Of a DNA stretch of 64,000 bases, positions 35,226 to 43,521 are shown in pieces. The stretch comes from Asticcacaulis excentricus CB 48 (GTDB lineage: Bacteria; Pseudomonadota; Alphaproteobacteria; Caulobacterales; Caulobacteraceae). Below the pieces are notes generated by a model. That model searched no databases. It had not been told where the DNA came from and worked only from the letters and a program-made list of their open reading frames with translations. The stretch is taken from the NCBI RefSeq assembly GCF_000175215.2, contig NC_014816.1:1051001-1115000 (forward strand), in the 5' to 3' direction. The translations under genes were made by a program, and so were the position numbers. Every line of letters starts with the position of its first letter. The stretch's first letter is position 1.

Positions 35226-36652
35226 GCAAGGTTTTGACGATTGCCCTCAACGAAGGGCGGGCCCTGTTACGCAACCGCACGGCCGTGATTAGCGCCGCCC
35301 TGTTTTTGCTCCTCAGCCTGATGGCCATCCTCAATGCATGGGATCAGTTCCGCTATACGCAGGGATTGCGTCAGACCTATCAGTCCGAGGCCAATCACAC
35401 CTTCGATGCGCAACCCGACCGGCATCCGCACCGAATGGTGCACTATGGGCACTTTGTCTTCCGGCCGCTCAATCCAATGGCGGCCTTTGATCCCGGCGTC
35501 GATGCCTTTACGGGCCAGATGCTCTATCTGGAGGGCCATCGCCAGAACAGCGCCAACTTTTCGGACACACGGCAAAACACCTCACTGGTGCGCTTCGGGC
35601 AGTTGACGCCCGCCTTCTGCCTTCAGGTGCTGGCTCCTTTGCTGCTGATTTTTCTGGGCTTTGGGGTCATTGCGCGCGAACGCGAAAACGGCACGCTGAC
35701 GCTGTGCCTGACGCAAGGGGTCACCGGTCCGCAGCTTTTCTGGGGCAAGGTTCTGTGTCTGGCCCTTGTGTCGGCTGTGATCCTGCTGCCGGCGCTGGTT
35801 ACCACAGGTTGGCTGGCCACGCAGGCGCATCTGGGCTGGGCGCTGACCCTCGCCATCATTGCCGGTTACGTCCTCTACCTGCTGATCTGGACGATGGGGA
35901 TTGTCCTTATTTCGAGCGTTTCAAAGCGTGGCCGGGAGTCTCTTCTGGGCCTGATCGCCGTGTGGGCCTTTTTCTGTGTTTTCGTGCCGCGCATGGCGCC
36001 TGATCTCATTGCCCATGCGCGCCCGCTTTTGACGCAGATGGAGGCGGATATCCGCATTCACAAAGAACTGAAGGCCATGGGGGACAGCCACAATCCCGAT
36101 GATCCCTACTTCAATGCCTTTCGCCAAAAGGTGCTGAAAAGCTACGGCGTTTCGCGCGTCGAAGACCTGCCGGTGAATTACAAAGGGCTGTTGGCGCTGG
36201 AAGGCGAGCGCATGACCAGCGCCTTGTTCAAGGCCTATGCGGACCGCAATTTTGGTCAGCAGCACGCCCAGACCCGGCTGATGGACGCTGTGGGCCTGCT
36301 GGCCCCGGTACTGGCCGTGCAGCGCGTCTCCATGTCGGGAGCGGGCACAGATCTCCCTGCTTATCAGGCCTTTCTGGAACAGGGCGAAGCCTACCGTTTC
36401 GGGCTGGTCCAGCACCTGAACCAGTTGCAGGCCACGGCCCTGACCTATGCCGACGATACCAATAAGGCGCGGGAAAACCGCATCTCGCACGACCACTGGG
36501 CCGACTATCCAGACTTCGTGTTTCGTCCGCCGGCGATGGCTGAGCGTCTGGAGCGCCTCAGTCCGGCTCTGGGTGTTCTGGCGCTGTGGTGCGGGGTTCT
36601 GCTGGGGCTCGGTCAGTGGTCGGCCCTGCGTCTGGAAAGGCTGATGAAATGA
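35222..36652 (+). CDS. ABC-2 / DUF3526 membrane permease, first subunit
   Basis: A 476-residue protein with one N-terminal helix (~18-35), a large extracytoplasmic region, a cluster of four or five helices at ~140-265, a second soluble part (~270-440) and a last helix (~452-470). The soluble parts carry several His residues (DRHPHRMVHYGH near 70-81, SHDHWADY near 421-428). This matches DUF3526 permeases. It forms one operon with the ATPase (ATGA overlap) and the second permease (ATGA overlap). Confidence 0.85.
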   Translation: MSKVLTIALNEGRALLRNRTAVISAALFLLLSLMAILNAWDQFRYTQGLRQTYQSEANHTFDAQPDRHPHRMVHYGHFVFRPLNPMAAFDPGVDAFTGQMLYLEGHRQNSANFSDTRQNTSLVRFGQLTPAFCLQVLAPLLLIFLGFGVIARERENGTLTLCLTQGVTGPQLFWGKVLCLALVSAVILLPALVTTGWLATQAHLGWALTLAIIAGYVLYLLIWTMGIVLISSVSKRGRESLLGLIAVWAFFCVFVPRMAPDLIAHARPLLTQMEADIRIHKELKAMGDSHNPDDPYFNAFRQKVLKSYGVSRVEDLPVNYKGLLALEGERMTSALFKAYADRNFGQQHAQTRLMDAVGLLAPVLAVQRVSMSGAGTDLPAYQAFLEQGEAYRFGLVQHLNQLQATALTYADDTNKARENRISHDHWADYPDFVFRPPAMAERLERLSPALGVLALWCGVLLGLGQWSALRLERLMK

Positions 36653-38004
36653 CTATGCTCCGGTTTGAATGGCTGTTGCTGGTGCGCTCCCGCCTGACGC
36701 TGGCGGCGCTTATAATACTCAGTGTGCTGTCGATTTTTGCCGTGGCGCGGGGGCTGCACGAAGTCGCGCGTCAGAACGCCGTCATCGCGCATCTGGAAAC
36801 CCTCCAGAAGAACGATATGGCCGATTTGGCCAAAGCCTATGGTCCGGATGGGGATGCGGGCTACGCCGCCTATTACAGCTTCCACCACACCTATGATCCG
36901 CCCTCGCGTCTGGCCTTTGCGGCCCTGGGCCAAAGAGATGTGCTGCCCTATAATCTGCGGGTACGCGCACTAGGTCTACAGGCCCAACTGTATGAGGGGG
37001 ATATCTTCAATCCGGAGTTAGCTCTGCCCGGCCGCTTCGATCTGAGTTTCGTGCTGGTCTATCTGACGCCGCTGTTTCTGGTGGTGCTGCTACATGATCT
37101 GGTCTCTAGCGAGGCGGAAAGCGGCCGTCTCAACCTGCTGCGCGCGTCCCCAAAGGCTGGCATCGCTTTGTGGCCGAGACGGGCGGCCCTGCGCAGCGCT
37201 CTGGTCTTTGCAGCCGTGGCGGTGCCTTTTGTTGCCGGGGCGGTTATGGCTGAGGCGCCGGTGGCGGGGGTTATGGCCGGTGTCGTCCTGATCGCGCTTT
37301 ACGTGATGTTCTGGACGGCGTTGTGTCTGCTGACCGCGGCCTTCGGCTTCGGCTCGCGCATCAACGCCCTCGTGCTGCTGAGCCAATGGGTCATTTTGGT
37401 ATTGGTCGCGCCGACGGTTGCCCATATCGCCATCAGTCGCAGTGTGCCTGTGCCGCAGGGCGTCGATATCGTGCTCAAGCATCGCCAATTGGTACACGGG
37501 GCCTGGGAAGTGCCTAAAGATCTGACGATGCAGCGCTTCTTCCAGCATCATCCCGAATGGAAGGCCACGGCCCCTCTGGGTAAAACCTTTGAATGGAAAT
37601 GGTATTTTGCTTTCCACCATGTGGGTGATGAAAGCGTGGCGGCGGACGTCGCCACCTATCGTACTCGTATCCTGCAGCGTCAGACGCTGGCCGAAGGCGT
37701 GGGCTACCTCTTCCCATCGGTCGGGGTTCAAGCGGCTATGGAGCGGCTAGGCGATACGGATATCCGCGGCTATCTCGGCTATCAGGACCAGATTAAGGTC
37801 TTCCATACGGCGCTGCGACGCTTCTACTATCCTTATATTTTCAACAAGACGCCTTTCCCGGAAGCGGTCTATGCCTTGGCTCCCCGCTTTGAGCCCCGAC
37901 CCTATGGCGGCGGGATCAGGGGGATTTATCTCCTGACACTGGCCGCCCTGAGCGCTGGTCTTGTGTTGCTGAGTTTATGGCTGCTTTGCAAGCGCATGGG
38001 GTAA
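36649..38004 (+). CDS. ABC-2 / DUF3526 membrane permease, second subunit
   Basis: A 451-residue partner of the previous protein with the same plan: an N-terminal helix, an extracytoplasmic region with a SFHHTYDP segment near 83-90, helices at ~145-270, a second soluble region with QHHPEWK and FAFHHVGD, and a last helix. The start at 36649 overlaps the previous stop. Two different permease halves and one ATPase suggest a heterodimeric exporter or extractor. Substrate is probably linked to zinc. The TonB receptor at 38161 starts 157 bp later with its own promoter site. Confidence 0.85.
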   Translation: MTMLRFEWLLLVRSRLTLAALIILSVLSIFAVARGLHEVARQNAVIAHLETLQKNDMADLAKAYGPDGDAGYAAYYSFHHTYDPPSRLAFAALGQRDVLPYNLRVRALGLQAQLYEGDIFNPELALPGRFDLSFVLVYLTPLFLVVLLHDLVSSEAESGRLNLLRASPKAGIALWPRRAALRSALVFAAVAVPFVAGAVMAEAPVAGVMAGVVLIALYVMFWTALCLLTAAFGFGSRINALVLLSQWVILVLVAPTVAHIAISRSVPVPQGVDIVLKHRQLVHGAWEVPKDLTMQRFFQHHPEWKATAPLGKTFEWKWYFAFHHVGDESVAADVATYRTRILQRQTLAEGVGYLFPSVGVQAAMERLGDTDIRGYLGYQDQIKVFHTALRRFYYPYIFNKTPFPEAVYALAPRFEPRPYGGGIRGIYLLTLAALSAGLVLLSLWLLCKRMG

Positions 38005-38089
38005 GGCCATAATCGGCCCATTTGAATGGGGTAAAGTCTGACCTCTCACTGTGGGGGAGCCACGCGTTGAGACAAGACCCTGTGTGTTG

Positions 38090-38102
38090 GGACATTTTGT
38101 CC
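38090..38102 (+). promoter_or_regulatory. GGACA-N3-TGTCC palindrome before the TonB receptor at 38161
   Basis: GGACA-TTT-TGTCC, perfect 5-3-5 palindrome followed by A. It ends 58 bp before the receptor's start codon. It is one of five perfect copies in 38-52.4 kb. A further palindrome, CGGTCC-G-GGACCG (38114-38126), lies between it and the gene. Confidence 0.7.
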
Positions 38103-38160
38103 AATCGATGTTGCGGTCCGGGACCGTTACCCGGCGCAGCATTGACACTGGATGCCCCTT

Positions 38161-40191
38161 ATGAAACGCGTACTTTTAAAAACCGCCTGCCTTTTGCCCC
38201 TGATCGCGACATCGGCGCTCGCTCAGTCCGATGTGGAGACAACGTCACAAGATACACGCTTCAATGTAGGTCCGGGCGAAGAGGTGACAGTCGCAGCCCG
38301 ACGCACCACTATCCGTTCGCGTCTTTATACCTCAGTGGATGTGTTGTCGGCCAAAGCGATTGAGGCAGAGACCGTTGAGAACAGCTGGGCGCTTTTTGGC
38401 AGGCTTCCGGGCGTTCTGCTGACGGATTTCGGGCAGGGCACCTCGTCGGGGCGGTTCTCGATCCGCGGTTTTAATGGTGAGGGCGAACTCAATGCGGTAA
38501 AGCTGCTGATCGATGGTGTGCCGTCGAACACCAATGATGGTGCCATCACCTTTATCGACACTGTCTTCCCTCTGGAGATCACAGCCGCAGAGCTGGTGCG
38601 CGGGACCGTCGATCCACGCTATGGACTGAATAATATTGCCGGCAACGCCAGTCTAACCACGCGCTCGGGCGGTGAGTATCGTCTGGCCCGGATGACACTG
38701 GGCAGCTTTTCTACCCAGGAGGTGCAGACGGCCTTAGGGGTGCAGTCCGGCGCTGTGACCCAGAACTACGCCCTGAACTGGCGACAATCCGACGGCTTTC
38801 GGGATCACGCCCATATGGAGCGCAAAGGCGCGTCAGCCAAACTCGGCTACACGACGCCTTCGGGGGCGAGCCACCTTTGGGTGTCCGGGCGTTACTATAC
38901 TGTCAGGGCGGATGAACCGGGATATCTGGCGGCCGCAGATGCGCGGACCAGATCGCAACGCTCATACGACATTTCGCAAACCGACGGCGATGAGCGTACC
39001 CTGTCTCAGATGATTGTGGGCTATGACGGGGCCATTGGCGAGAACCTGACCACGGAGGTGCGGGCCTATCACAACCGGTTTGATGACACCCGCTACATCC
39101 GTTTCTCTGCTTCAGCCTCCCAACAGGAACGTATTGCGCGCGAAAAGCAGTCGGGCGTCACAGCGCGGGCGCAGTTGACAGTGCCGGTTCAGGGCTGGCA
39201 GGGCCTGTCTTTTGAGGCAGGGGCAGACCTTCAGACGCAGGATGTTGTCAGTCAGCGTTATCTGACCGTGCAGCGATCCAGAACTTCACAAACGCGCAAT
39301 CAGGCCTATGGGCTGGATACTTATGGCGCCTATATTCAGGCAGTACTTGAACCAACATCTCGACTGCGTATTGTTCCGGCCATTCGTCTGGACCAGATCA
39401 AGGGTGGCTATTACGATTACCGCAGCGGCGTCGCGGCTCCGGTTAATGACTATGGTACGATCTCTCAGCCCAAGCTGAGCGTGAGTTATGCGATTTCACC
39501 GCAGGTTCTGGGCTATGCCAACTGGGGCCGAACGTTCCAGATCGGCGTTGGATCGGGCAGCTATCTCATTCCACCACGCACGGTTGATCTTGAGCCGTCC
39601 ATCAATGAGGGTTGGGAAGCCGGGCTTAAGTTTAGCCACAAGGCTATCAGCGGTCGTGTCGCCGTGTGGCAGCAGGAGGCCACCGGCGAGGTCAAGCGTA
39701 AACTGAATGACCCTTTGGGTGATTCTGAAAATCTGGGCGCCACGCGACGCGAGGGCGTCGATATTCAGGTGTCCGCGAAGGTGACGCCCACCCTGAGCCT
39801 GTGGTGGGCTCTGGCGTGGCAGAAGGCCAAAATCATCACACCTGACCCGGCCGTGCCAACGTCGCTCGGCAAGACGATTGATCATGTGCCAGCTCATATA
39901 TACACATTGGGGGTCGATTGGCAGGCCAGTTCACAGACGCTGATCTCTTTGACCGGTAACGCGCAGGACAGCTATTTTCTTGAGCAGACCAACGCAACGG
40001 GGCGCTTTGGCGCCTTCTCAAAGGTGAATGCCACCGTGGTTTACGCCCTTACGCATCAGATCGCGCTTCAGGCTGAGGTGAAAAACCTGACCGATGCCTA
40101 TTCTGAATATGTATGGTGGGACGGAAGCCAGACCCTCCATTCGCCAGCCGATCCCCGTGCGGCCTATGTCTCGCTTCGACTGAACTATTGA
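38161..40191 (+). CDS. TonB-dependent receptor paired with a PepSY protein
   Basis: A 676-residue receptor. A signal peptide ends near ATSALAQS. The TonB box/plug region reads EEVTVAARRTTIR, and the plug contains VRGTVDPRYGLNNIAGNAS near 144-162. The C-terminus is LRLNY. The ligand is unknown. It is directly followed by a PepSY gene with a TGATG overlap, so both are translated together; PepSY partners of receptors often reduce metal-chelator complexes in the periplasm. A GGACA-N3-TGTCC site is in the promoter. An alternative ATG lies at 38152. Confidence 0.88.
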   Translation: MKRVLLKTACLLPLIATSALAQSDVETTSQDTRFNVGPGEEVTVAARRTTIRSRLYTSVDVLSAKAIEAETVENSWALFGRLPGVLLTDFGQGTSSGRFSIRGFNGEGELNAVKLLIDGVPSNTNDGAITFIDTVFPLEITAAELVRGTVDPRYGLNNIAGNASLTTRSGGEYRLARMTLGSFSTQEVQTALGVQSGAVTQNYALNWRQSDGFRDHAHMERKGASAKLGYTTPSGASHLWVSGRYYTVRADEPGYLAAADARTRSQRSYDISQTDGDERTLSQMIVGYDGAIGENLTTEVRAYHNRFDDTRYIRFSASASQQERIAREKQSGVTARAQLTVPVQGWQGLSFEAGADLQTQDVVSQRYLTVQRSRTSQTRNQAYGLDTYGAYIQAVLEPTSRLRIVPAIRLDQIKGGYYDYRSGVAAPVNDYGTISQPKLSVSYAISPQVLGYANWGRTFQIGVGSGSYLIPPRTVDLEPSINEGWEAGLKFSHKAISGRVAVWQQEATGEVKRKLNDPLGDSENLGATRREGVDIQVSAKVTPTLSLWWALAWQKAKIITPDPAVPTSLGKTIDHVPAHIYTLGVDWQASSQTLISLTGNAQDSYFLEQTNATGRFGAFSKVNATVVYALTHQIALQAEVKNLTDAYSEYVWWDGSQTLHSPADPRAAYVSLRLNY

Positions 40192-41288
40192 TGTCGATGA
40201 AGAACGGGCTGAGGCGTCTGCATCGATGGGTAGGCCTGACGGTGGGTGGGTTTCTCCTGCTGTTGGGACTGACGGGCATAGTGCTGAGTTTCTATGTCGA
40301 AATTGATGCTCTGTCTCATCCGTCGCTCAGGGCCGTGCCGGATCAGACCATCCCTGCCAGCTACGAAGCCGTTTATCAGACCCTGCGCCATGCCGAGCCG
40401 GATCGGACAGGTCGTTGGCGTATTGAAGTCCCTAAAACGGGCGGGGTCATCTCCGCCCGGTACTATAAACCCGTCGAAACTGAGGATCGGGCATTTGCGC
40501 CCCTCATTGTCTGGGTGGACCCGACACGCATGGAGGTTGTCCGCAGCGCTCTGTGGGGTCGTTTCTTTGTCACCTTTGTCTATGACCTGCATTATCACCT
40601 GCTCATTGATGGTCCGGGTAAGGTGGTTATTGCGTCTGTGGGGCTTATCGGTGTGGGCCTGATCCTCAGCGGTCTATGGCTGTGGTGGCCTCGTAAAGGA
40701 CGGTTGAAGGCGAGCCTGAAGATCCACCAACCCTTTCATTGGACACGTACACCGTTCGAGTGGCACCGGCTTCTGGGAGTGGTGGGGGCCGCTTTCCTTT
40801 TGATCTTCTGCGTGACCGGTAGCCTGCTGGCCGCGCCGGAGTGGTTCCGTCCTGGCCTGAATGCGCTTGCGCCAACATTTAAAGCGCCGGACCTCACACC
40901 CTATGCGCAAGTGCCAATGCGAATAAGCGTCGATCAGGCCATGAAGGTCGCATCAGACGTGTTTCCGACGGCGCGCATACGCTGGATTGAGACGCCGGGT
41001 AAGGGGGCCGGAACCTACCGGATCATCATGGCACAGCGCTTTGAACCCTCCCAGCGCTTTCCGCGCACAACGGTCTGGCTCAGGGCAGACACAGGCGAAG
41101 TCATCGCCACACGGAATCCCGCCCATGACAGCGCCTCAGATATCATCCTGAACTGGCTGCATCCACTCCATACGGGTGAGGCCTTTGGAATCATCGGCCG
41201 CCTTGTGGTCATGTTCGCAGGCCTTTTCCCGATCTTCCTGTTTGCAACGGGCCTGACCCGCTACCTGATCTGGCGCAGGAACGCTTAG
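40191..41288 (+). CDS. PepSY-associated transmembrane protein (metal-reductase-like)
   Basis: A 365-residue protein with four membrane helices: ~14-36 (GFLLLLGLTGIVLSFYVEI), ~155-176 (GLILSGLWLWWP), ~200-220 and ~330-352. Conserved histidines that could hold haem are LHRW, HYH, EWHR and WLHPLH, as in FpvG/FoxB-like ferric reductases. PepSY repeats fill the periplasmic loops. It is translationally coupled to the receptor at 38161. Reduction of a metal (iron or copper) taken up by that receptor is the likely job. Confidence 0.87.
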   Translation: MSMKNGLRRLHRWVGLTVGGFLLLLGLTGIVLSFYVEIDALSHPSLRAVPDQTIPASYEAVYQTLRHAEPDRTGRWRIEVPKTGGVISARYYKPVETEDRAFAPLIVWVDPTRMEVVRSALWGRFFVTFVYDLHYHLLIDGPGKVVIASVGLIGVGLILSGLWLWWPRKGRLKASLKIHQPFHWTRTPFEWHRLLGVVGAAFLLIFCVTGSLLAAPEWFRPGLNALAPTFKAPDLTPYAQVPMRISVDQAMKVASDVFPTARIRWIETPGKGAGTYRIIMAQRFEPSQRFPRTTVWLRADTGEVIATRNPAHDSASDIILNWLHPLHTGEAFGIIGRLVVMFAGLFPIFLFATGLTRYLIWRRNA

Positions 41289-41412
41289 CCGCCCAATGGG
41301 TGCGTCTCTTTGGGTTAGATTAGACCGCCTATTCTTTGCGGCGAACATTTCTTCCTTACGAAATTCAAAGTGCAATGATAGGAATACTGTGTTTCGTAAG
41401 TCTATAATAACA

Positions 41413-41487
41413 ATGAAAAAATCCGCCGATGTCTGCGGTCTCGCCGTGGTGGGTTCTGCGGCAATCCTGGCAAAACAAGGTGCCTGA
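41413..41487 (+). CDS. Possible 24-residue peptide in the metY leader
   Basis: An ATG at 41413 opens 24 codons ending at a TGA (41485-41487) that falls in the first arm of the terminator at 41481-41524. The peptide starts MKKSADVCG and is rich in Ala, Val and Gly. It has no Met codon after the first and only one Cys, so it is not a typical methionine or cysteine attenuator peptide. No clear ribosome-binding site. The inverted repeat CTTACGAAA (41355-41363) / TTTCGTAAG (41392-41400) lies just upstream. It could be a real small peptide or chance. Confidence 0.25.
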   Translation: MKKSADVCGLAVVGSAAILAKQGA

Positions 41488-41524
41488 GGCAGCCGTATTG
41501 ACGGCAACGAACAGGCATTTTTTT
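41481..41524 (+). terminator. Rho-independent terminator in the metY leader
   Basis: TGCCTG (41481-41486) pairs with CAGGCA (41512-41517), with an inner GCCGT-ATTG-ACGGC stem (41492-41505), followed by seven T. It is 33 bp before metY and 190 bp after the PepSY gene. It could end the PepSY transcript, or attenuate metY. Confidence 0.65.
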
Positions 41525-41556
41525 CGCACACGTTTCAGTCTCACAGAGAGGTCATC

Positions 41557-42834
41557 ATGAAGCCCGAAACCCTCGCTATTCACCATGGCTACAAGCCTGA
41601 GGCGCCGCAGCGTTCGGCGGCTGTGCCCATCTACCAGACGACATCTTACACGTTCGATGATACCCAGCACGGGGCCGACTTGTTTGATCTGAAGGTCGCG
41701 GGTAACATCTATACGCGGATCATGAATCCGACGACGGCCGTTCTGGAGCAGAGGGTGGCCGAACTTGAAGGCGGTGTAGCTGGGCTTTGCGTCAGTTCGG
41801 GCATGGCCGCGATTACCTATGCGATTGAGGCGATTACCGACGCCGGTGACAATATCGTCTCCGTCAGCCAGCTTTATGGCGGCACATACAACCTCTTTGT
41901 CCATACCTTCCCGCGTCAGGGGATCGAGGTGCGGTTATTTGATGCCGATGACTTCGAGGCTCTGGACCGACTGATCGATGCAAAGACGAAGGCGGTCTTT
42001 ATTGAATCCATCGGTAATCCGGCGGGCAATATTGTTGATATTCGTCGCGTCAGTGAGATTGCCCATCGTCACGGTGTGCCGGTTATCGTCGATAACACCG
42101 TCGCAACCCCCTTCCTGTGCCGGCCGTTTGATTTTGGGGCCGACATAGTCGTGCACTCTCTCACCAAATATATCGGCGGCCACGGCAACGCGATCGGAGG
42201 CATCATCGTTGACTCAGGCCGGTTTGATTGGGTCAGGGAGAAGGCCCGCTTTGGGTGTCTGAATGAACCCGACCCGTCCTACCACGGTGTTGTCTATACC
42301 GAAGCGCTTGGGCCTGCGGCCTATATTGGTCGATGCCGTGTCGTGCCTCTGCGTAACAAGGGTGCGGCCCTGTCGCCCCATAATGCGTTCCTTATCCTCT
42401 CGGGACTTGAAACCCTTGGGCTTCGGATTGAACGGCACTGCGCCAATGCGCAGGCGGTCGCCGAATATCTCGCTAAGCATCCTGGCGTCGCATGGGTCAA
42501 TTACGCGGGCCTGAAGGCAAACCGCTATAATGCTCTGGCTGAGGTTTATACCAAAGGGCAGGGGTCTGGCATCGTGTCCTTTGGTCTCAAAGGCGGGCGC
42601 GAAGCCGGGGCGCGCTTCATCGACGCTTTGCAGCTCATCTACCGACTGGTGAATATCGGGGATGCCAAGTCGCTGGCCTGCCATCCCGCTTCCACGACGC
42701 ACCGTCAGTTGAACGCCGAGGAGCTGGCTAAGGCCGGGGTTTCAGAGGACCTCGTCCGCCTGTCGATTGGCATCGAGCATGTTGATGACATCATTGCTGA
42801 CATTGATCAAGCCTTGGGTCGGGCAGCCGTGTAA
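41557..42834 (+). CDS. metY: O-acetylhomoserine sulfhydrylase MetY
   Basis: A 425-residue PLP enzyme of the Cys/Met metabolism family. Typical blocks are SSGMAAITYAIEAI near 88-101, VDNTVATPFLCRP near 177-189 and the PLP lysine in VHSLTKYIGGHGNAIGG near 200. It makes homocysteine from O-acetylhomoserine and sulfide. AGAGAGG precedes the ATG. The leader carries the terminator at 41481-41524; I found no SAM-II motif. Its place among TonB and metal genes is odd. No GGACA-N3-TGTCC site precedes it. Confidence 0.95.
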   Translation: MKPETLAIHHGYKPEAPQRSAAVPIYQTTSYTFDDTQHGADLFDLKVAGNIYTRIMNPTTAVLEQRVAELEGGVAGLCVSSGMAAITYAIEAITDAGDNIVSVSQLYGGTYNLFVHTFPRQGIEVRLFDADDFEALDRLIDAKTKAVFIESIGNPAGNIVDIRRVSEIAHRHGVPVIVDNTVATPFLCRPFDFGADIVVHSLTKYIGGHGNAIGGIIVDSGRFDWVREKARFGCLNEPDPSYHGVVYTEALGPAAYIGRCRVVPLRNKGAALSPHNAFLILSGLETLGLRIERHCANAQAVAEYLAKHPGVAWVNYAGLKANRYNALAEVYTKGQGSGIVSFGLKGGREAGARFIDALQLIYRLVNIGDAKSLACHPASTTHRQLNAEELAKAGVSEDLVRLSIGIEHVDDIIADIDQALGRAAV

Positions 42835-42858
42835 AGGGCAGGTACAGCAAGGATGAAA

Positions 42859-42903
42859 GGACATTCCGTCCCATGGGGTGGAATGTCCAATGACACTTTG
42901 TCC
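42859..42903 (+). promoter_or_regulatory. Composite palindromic region with degenerate GGACA-N3-TGTCC sites
   Basis: Two one-mismatch copies are present: GGACA-TTC-CGTCC (42859-42871) and TGACA-CTT-TGTCC (42891-42903). The first is also part of a longer palindrome, GGACATTCC (42859-42867) and GGAATGTCC (42880-42888) around CCCATGGG. The second copy ends 63 bp before the start at 42967, the same distance as in the other promoters. The long palindrome could instead be a metY terminator, but no T run follows. Confidence 0.5.
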
Positions 42904-42966
42904 AGTTCTCACAGACCTCCTGAGGAGGTACGCCGCCGTCTAAACTCACTGCGGGGCCTCCTGTTC

Positions 42967-43407
42967 ATGACTTCAAGACCGACTTTTGCCGGACCTTCCG
43001 ATCTTTGGCTTTGGTTCGCCTCACGCCCACATCGCGTGACCCTGATCAATGTTGCCCTGTTTACGCTCGTCGTCACCTTTTCAGGCAGCAAACCCTTCTC
43101 GCTGGCGGTCGCGGTGGCGGCTCTGGCCTTGTCAGCGGTCTATTGTTTCTGGCAGACGCTGAAGGGGACGTTTCACAATCTCTTTGAGCTGCATCCTTTT
43201 CAGTTGATGCTGATCTGGGTGCCCGGCGCTTTGGCGCTAACCCTGTCTTCTGGCGCGCTGTGGTTCGCCAGAGGTCACGAGCTCTTCTCGCTACCTTTTT
43301 CACTCCTGATGTTCTTTTACGGTCTGCAACTCGCCTGGCTCACCATCGTCGGCGTCGAGTTGAAAGCCGTGGAAGGACGCCTCACTGAATTCTTCGGAGG
43401 GAAGTAG
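42967..43407 (+). CDS. Small membrane protein of unknown function in the putative copper regulon
   Basis: About 146 residues with four likely membrane helices (~25-42, ~45-62, ~78-98, ~105-128) and a short charged tail. I do not recognise a family. The start is uncertain: the ATG at 42967 has only a weak Shine-Dalgarno, and an ATG at 42883 would add 28 charged residues but would put the promoter site inside the gene. The composite site at 42859-42903 links it to the regulon. Confidence 0.6.
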   Translation: MTSRPTFAGPSDLWLWFASRPHRVTLINVALFTLVVTFSGSKPFSLAVAVAALALSAVYCFWQTLKGTFHNLFELHPFQLMLIWVPGALALTLSSGALWFARGHELFSLPFSLLMFFYGLQLAWLTIVGVELKAVEGRLTEFFGGK

Positions 43408-43493
43408 AATGGAATTTCTGGGTTTTCATCCGAGCGTGGAGGTCACATGGGGGTATCGAAAAGTGACTTCTGCCCATAAGCTCTGAAGGGAAA

Positions 43494-43516
43494 TGCCCGG
43501 CCGTTGTGGCCGGGCA
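43494..43516 (-). terminator. Terminator-like hairpin after the superoxide dismutase gene
   Basis: TGCCCGGCC-GTTGT-GGCCGGGCA is a perfect 9-bp stem directly after the stop of the SOD gene (minus strand), followed on that strand by ATTTCCC. Short T run, so moderate strength. It also lies in the path of the plus-strand gene ending at 43407. Confidence 0.65.
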
Positions 43517-43521
43517 CACGC

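Noticed and set aside
41413..41556. SAM-II riboswitch before metY
   Set aside because: The conserved pseudoknot core could not be found; only a terminator hairpin and an inverted repeat are visible.
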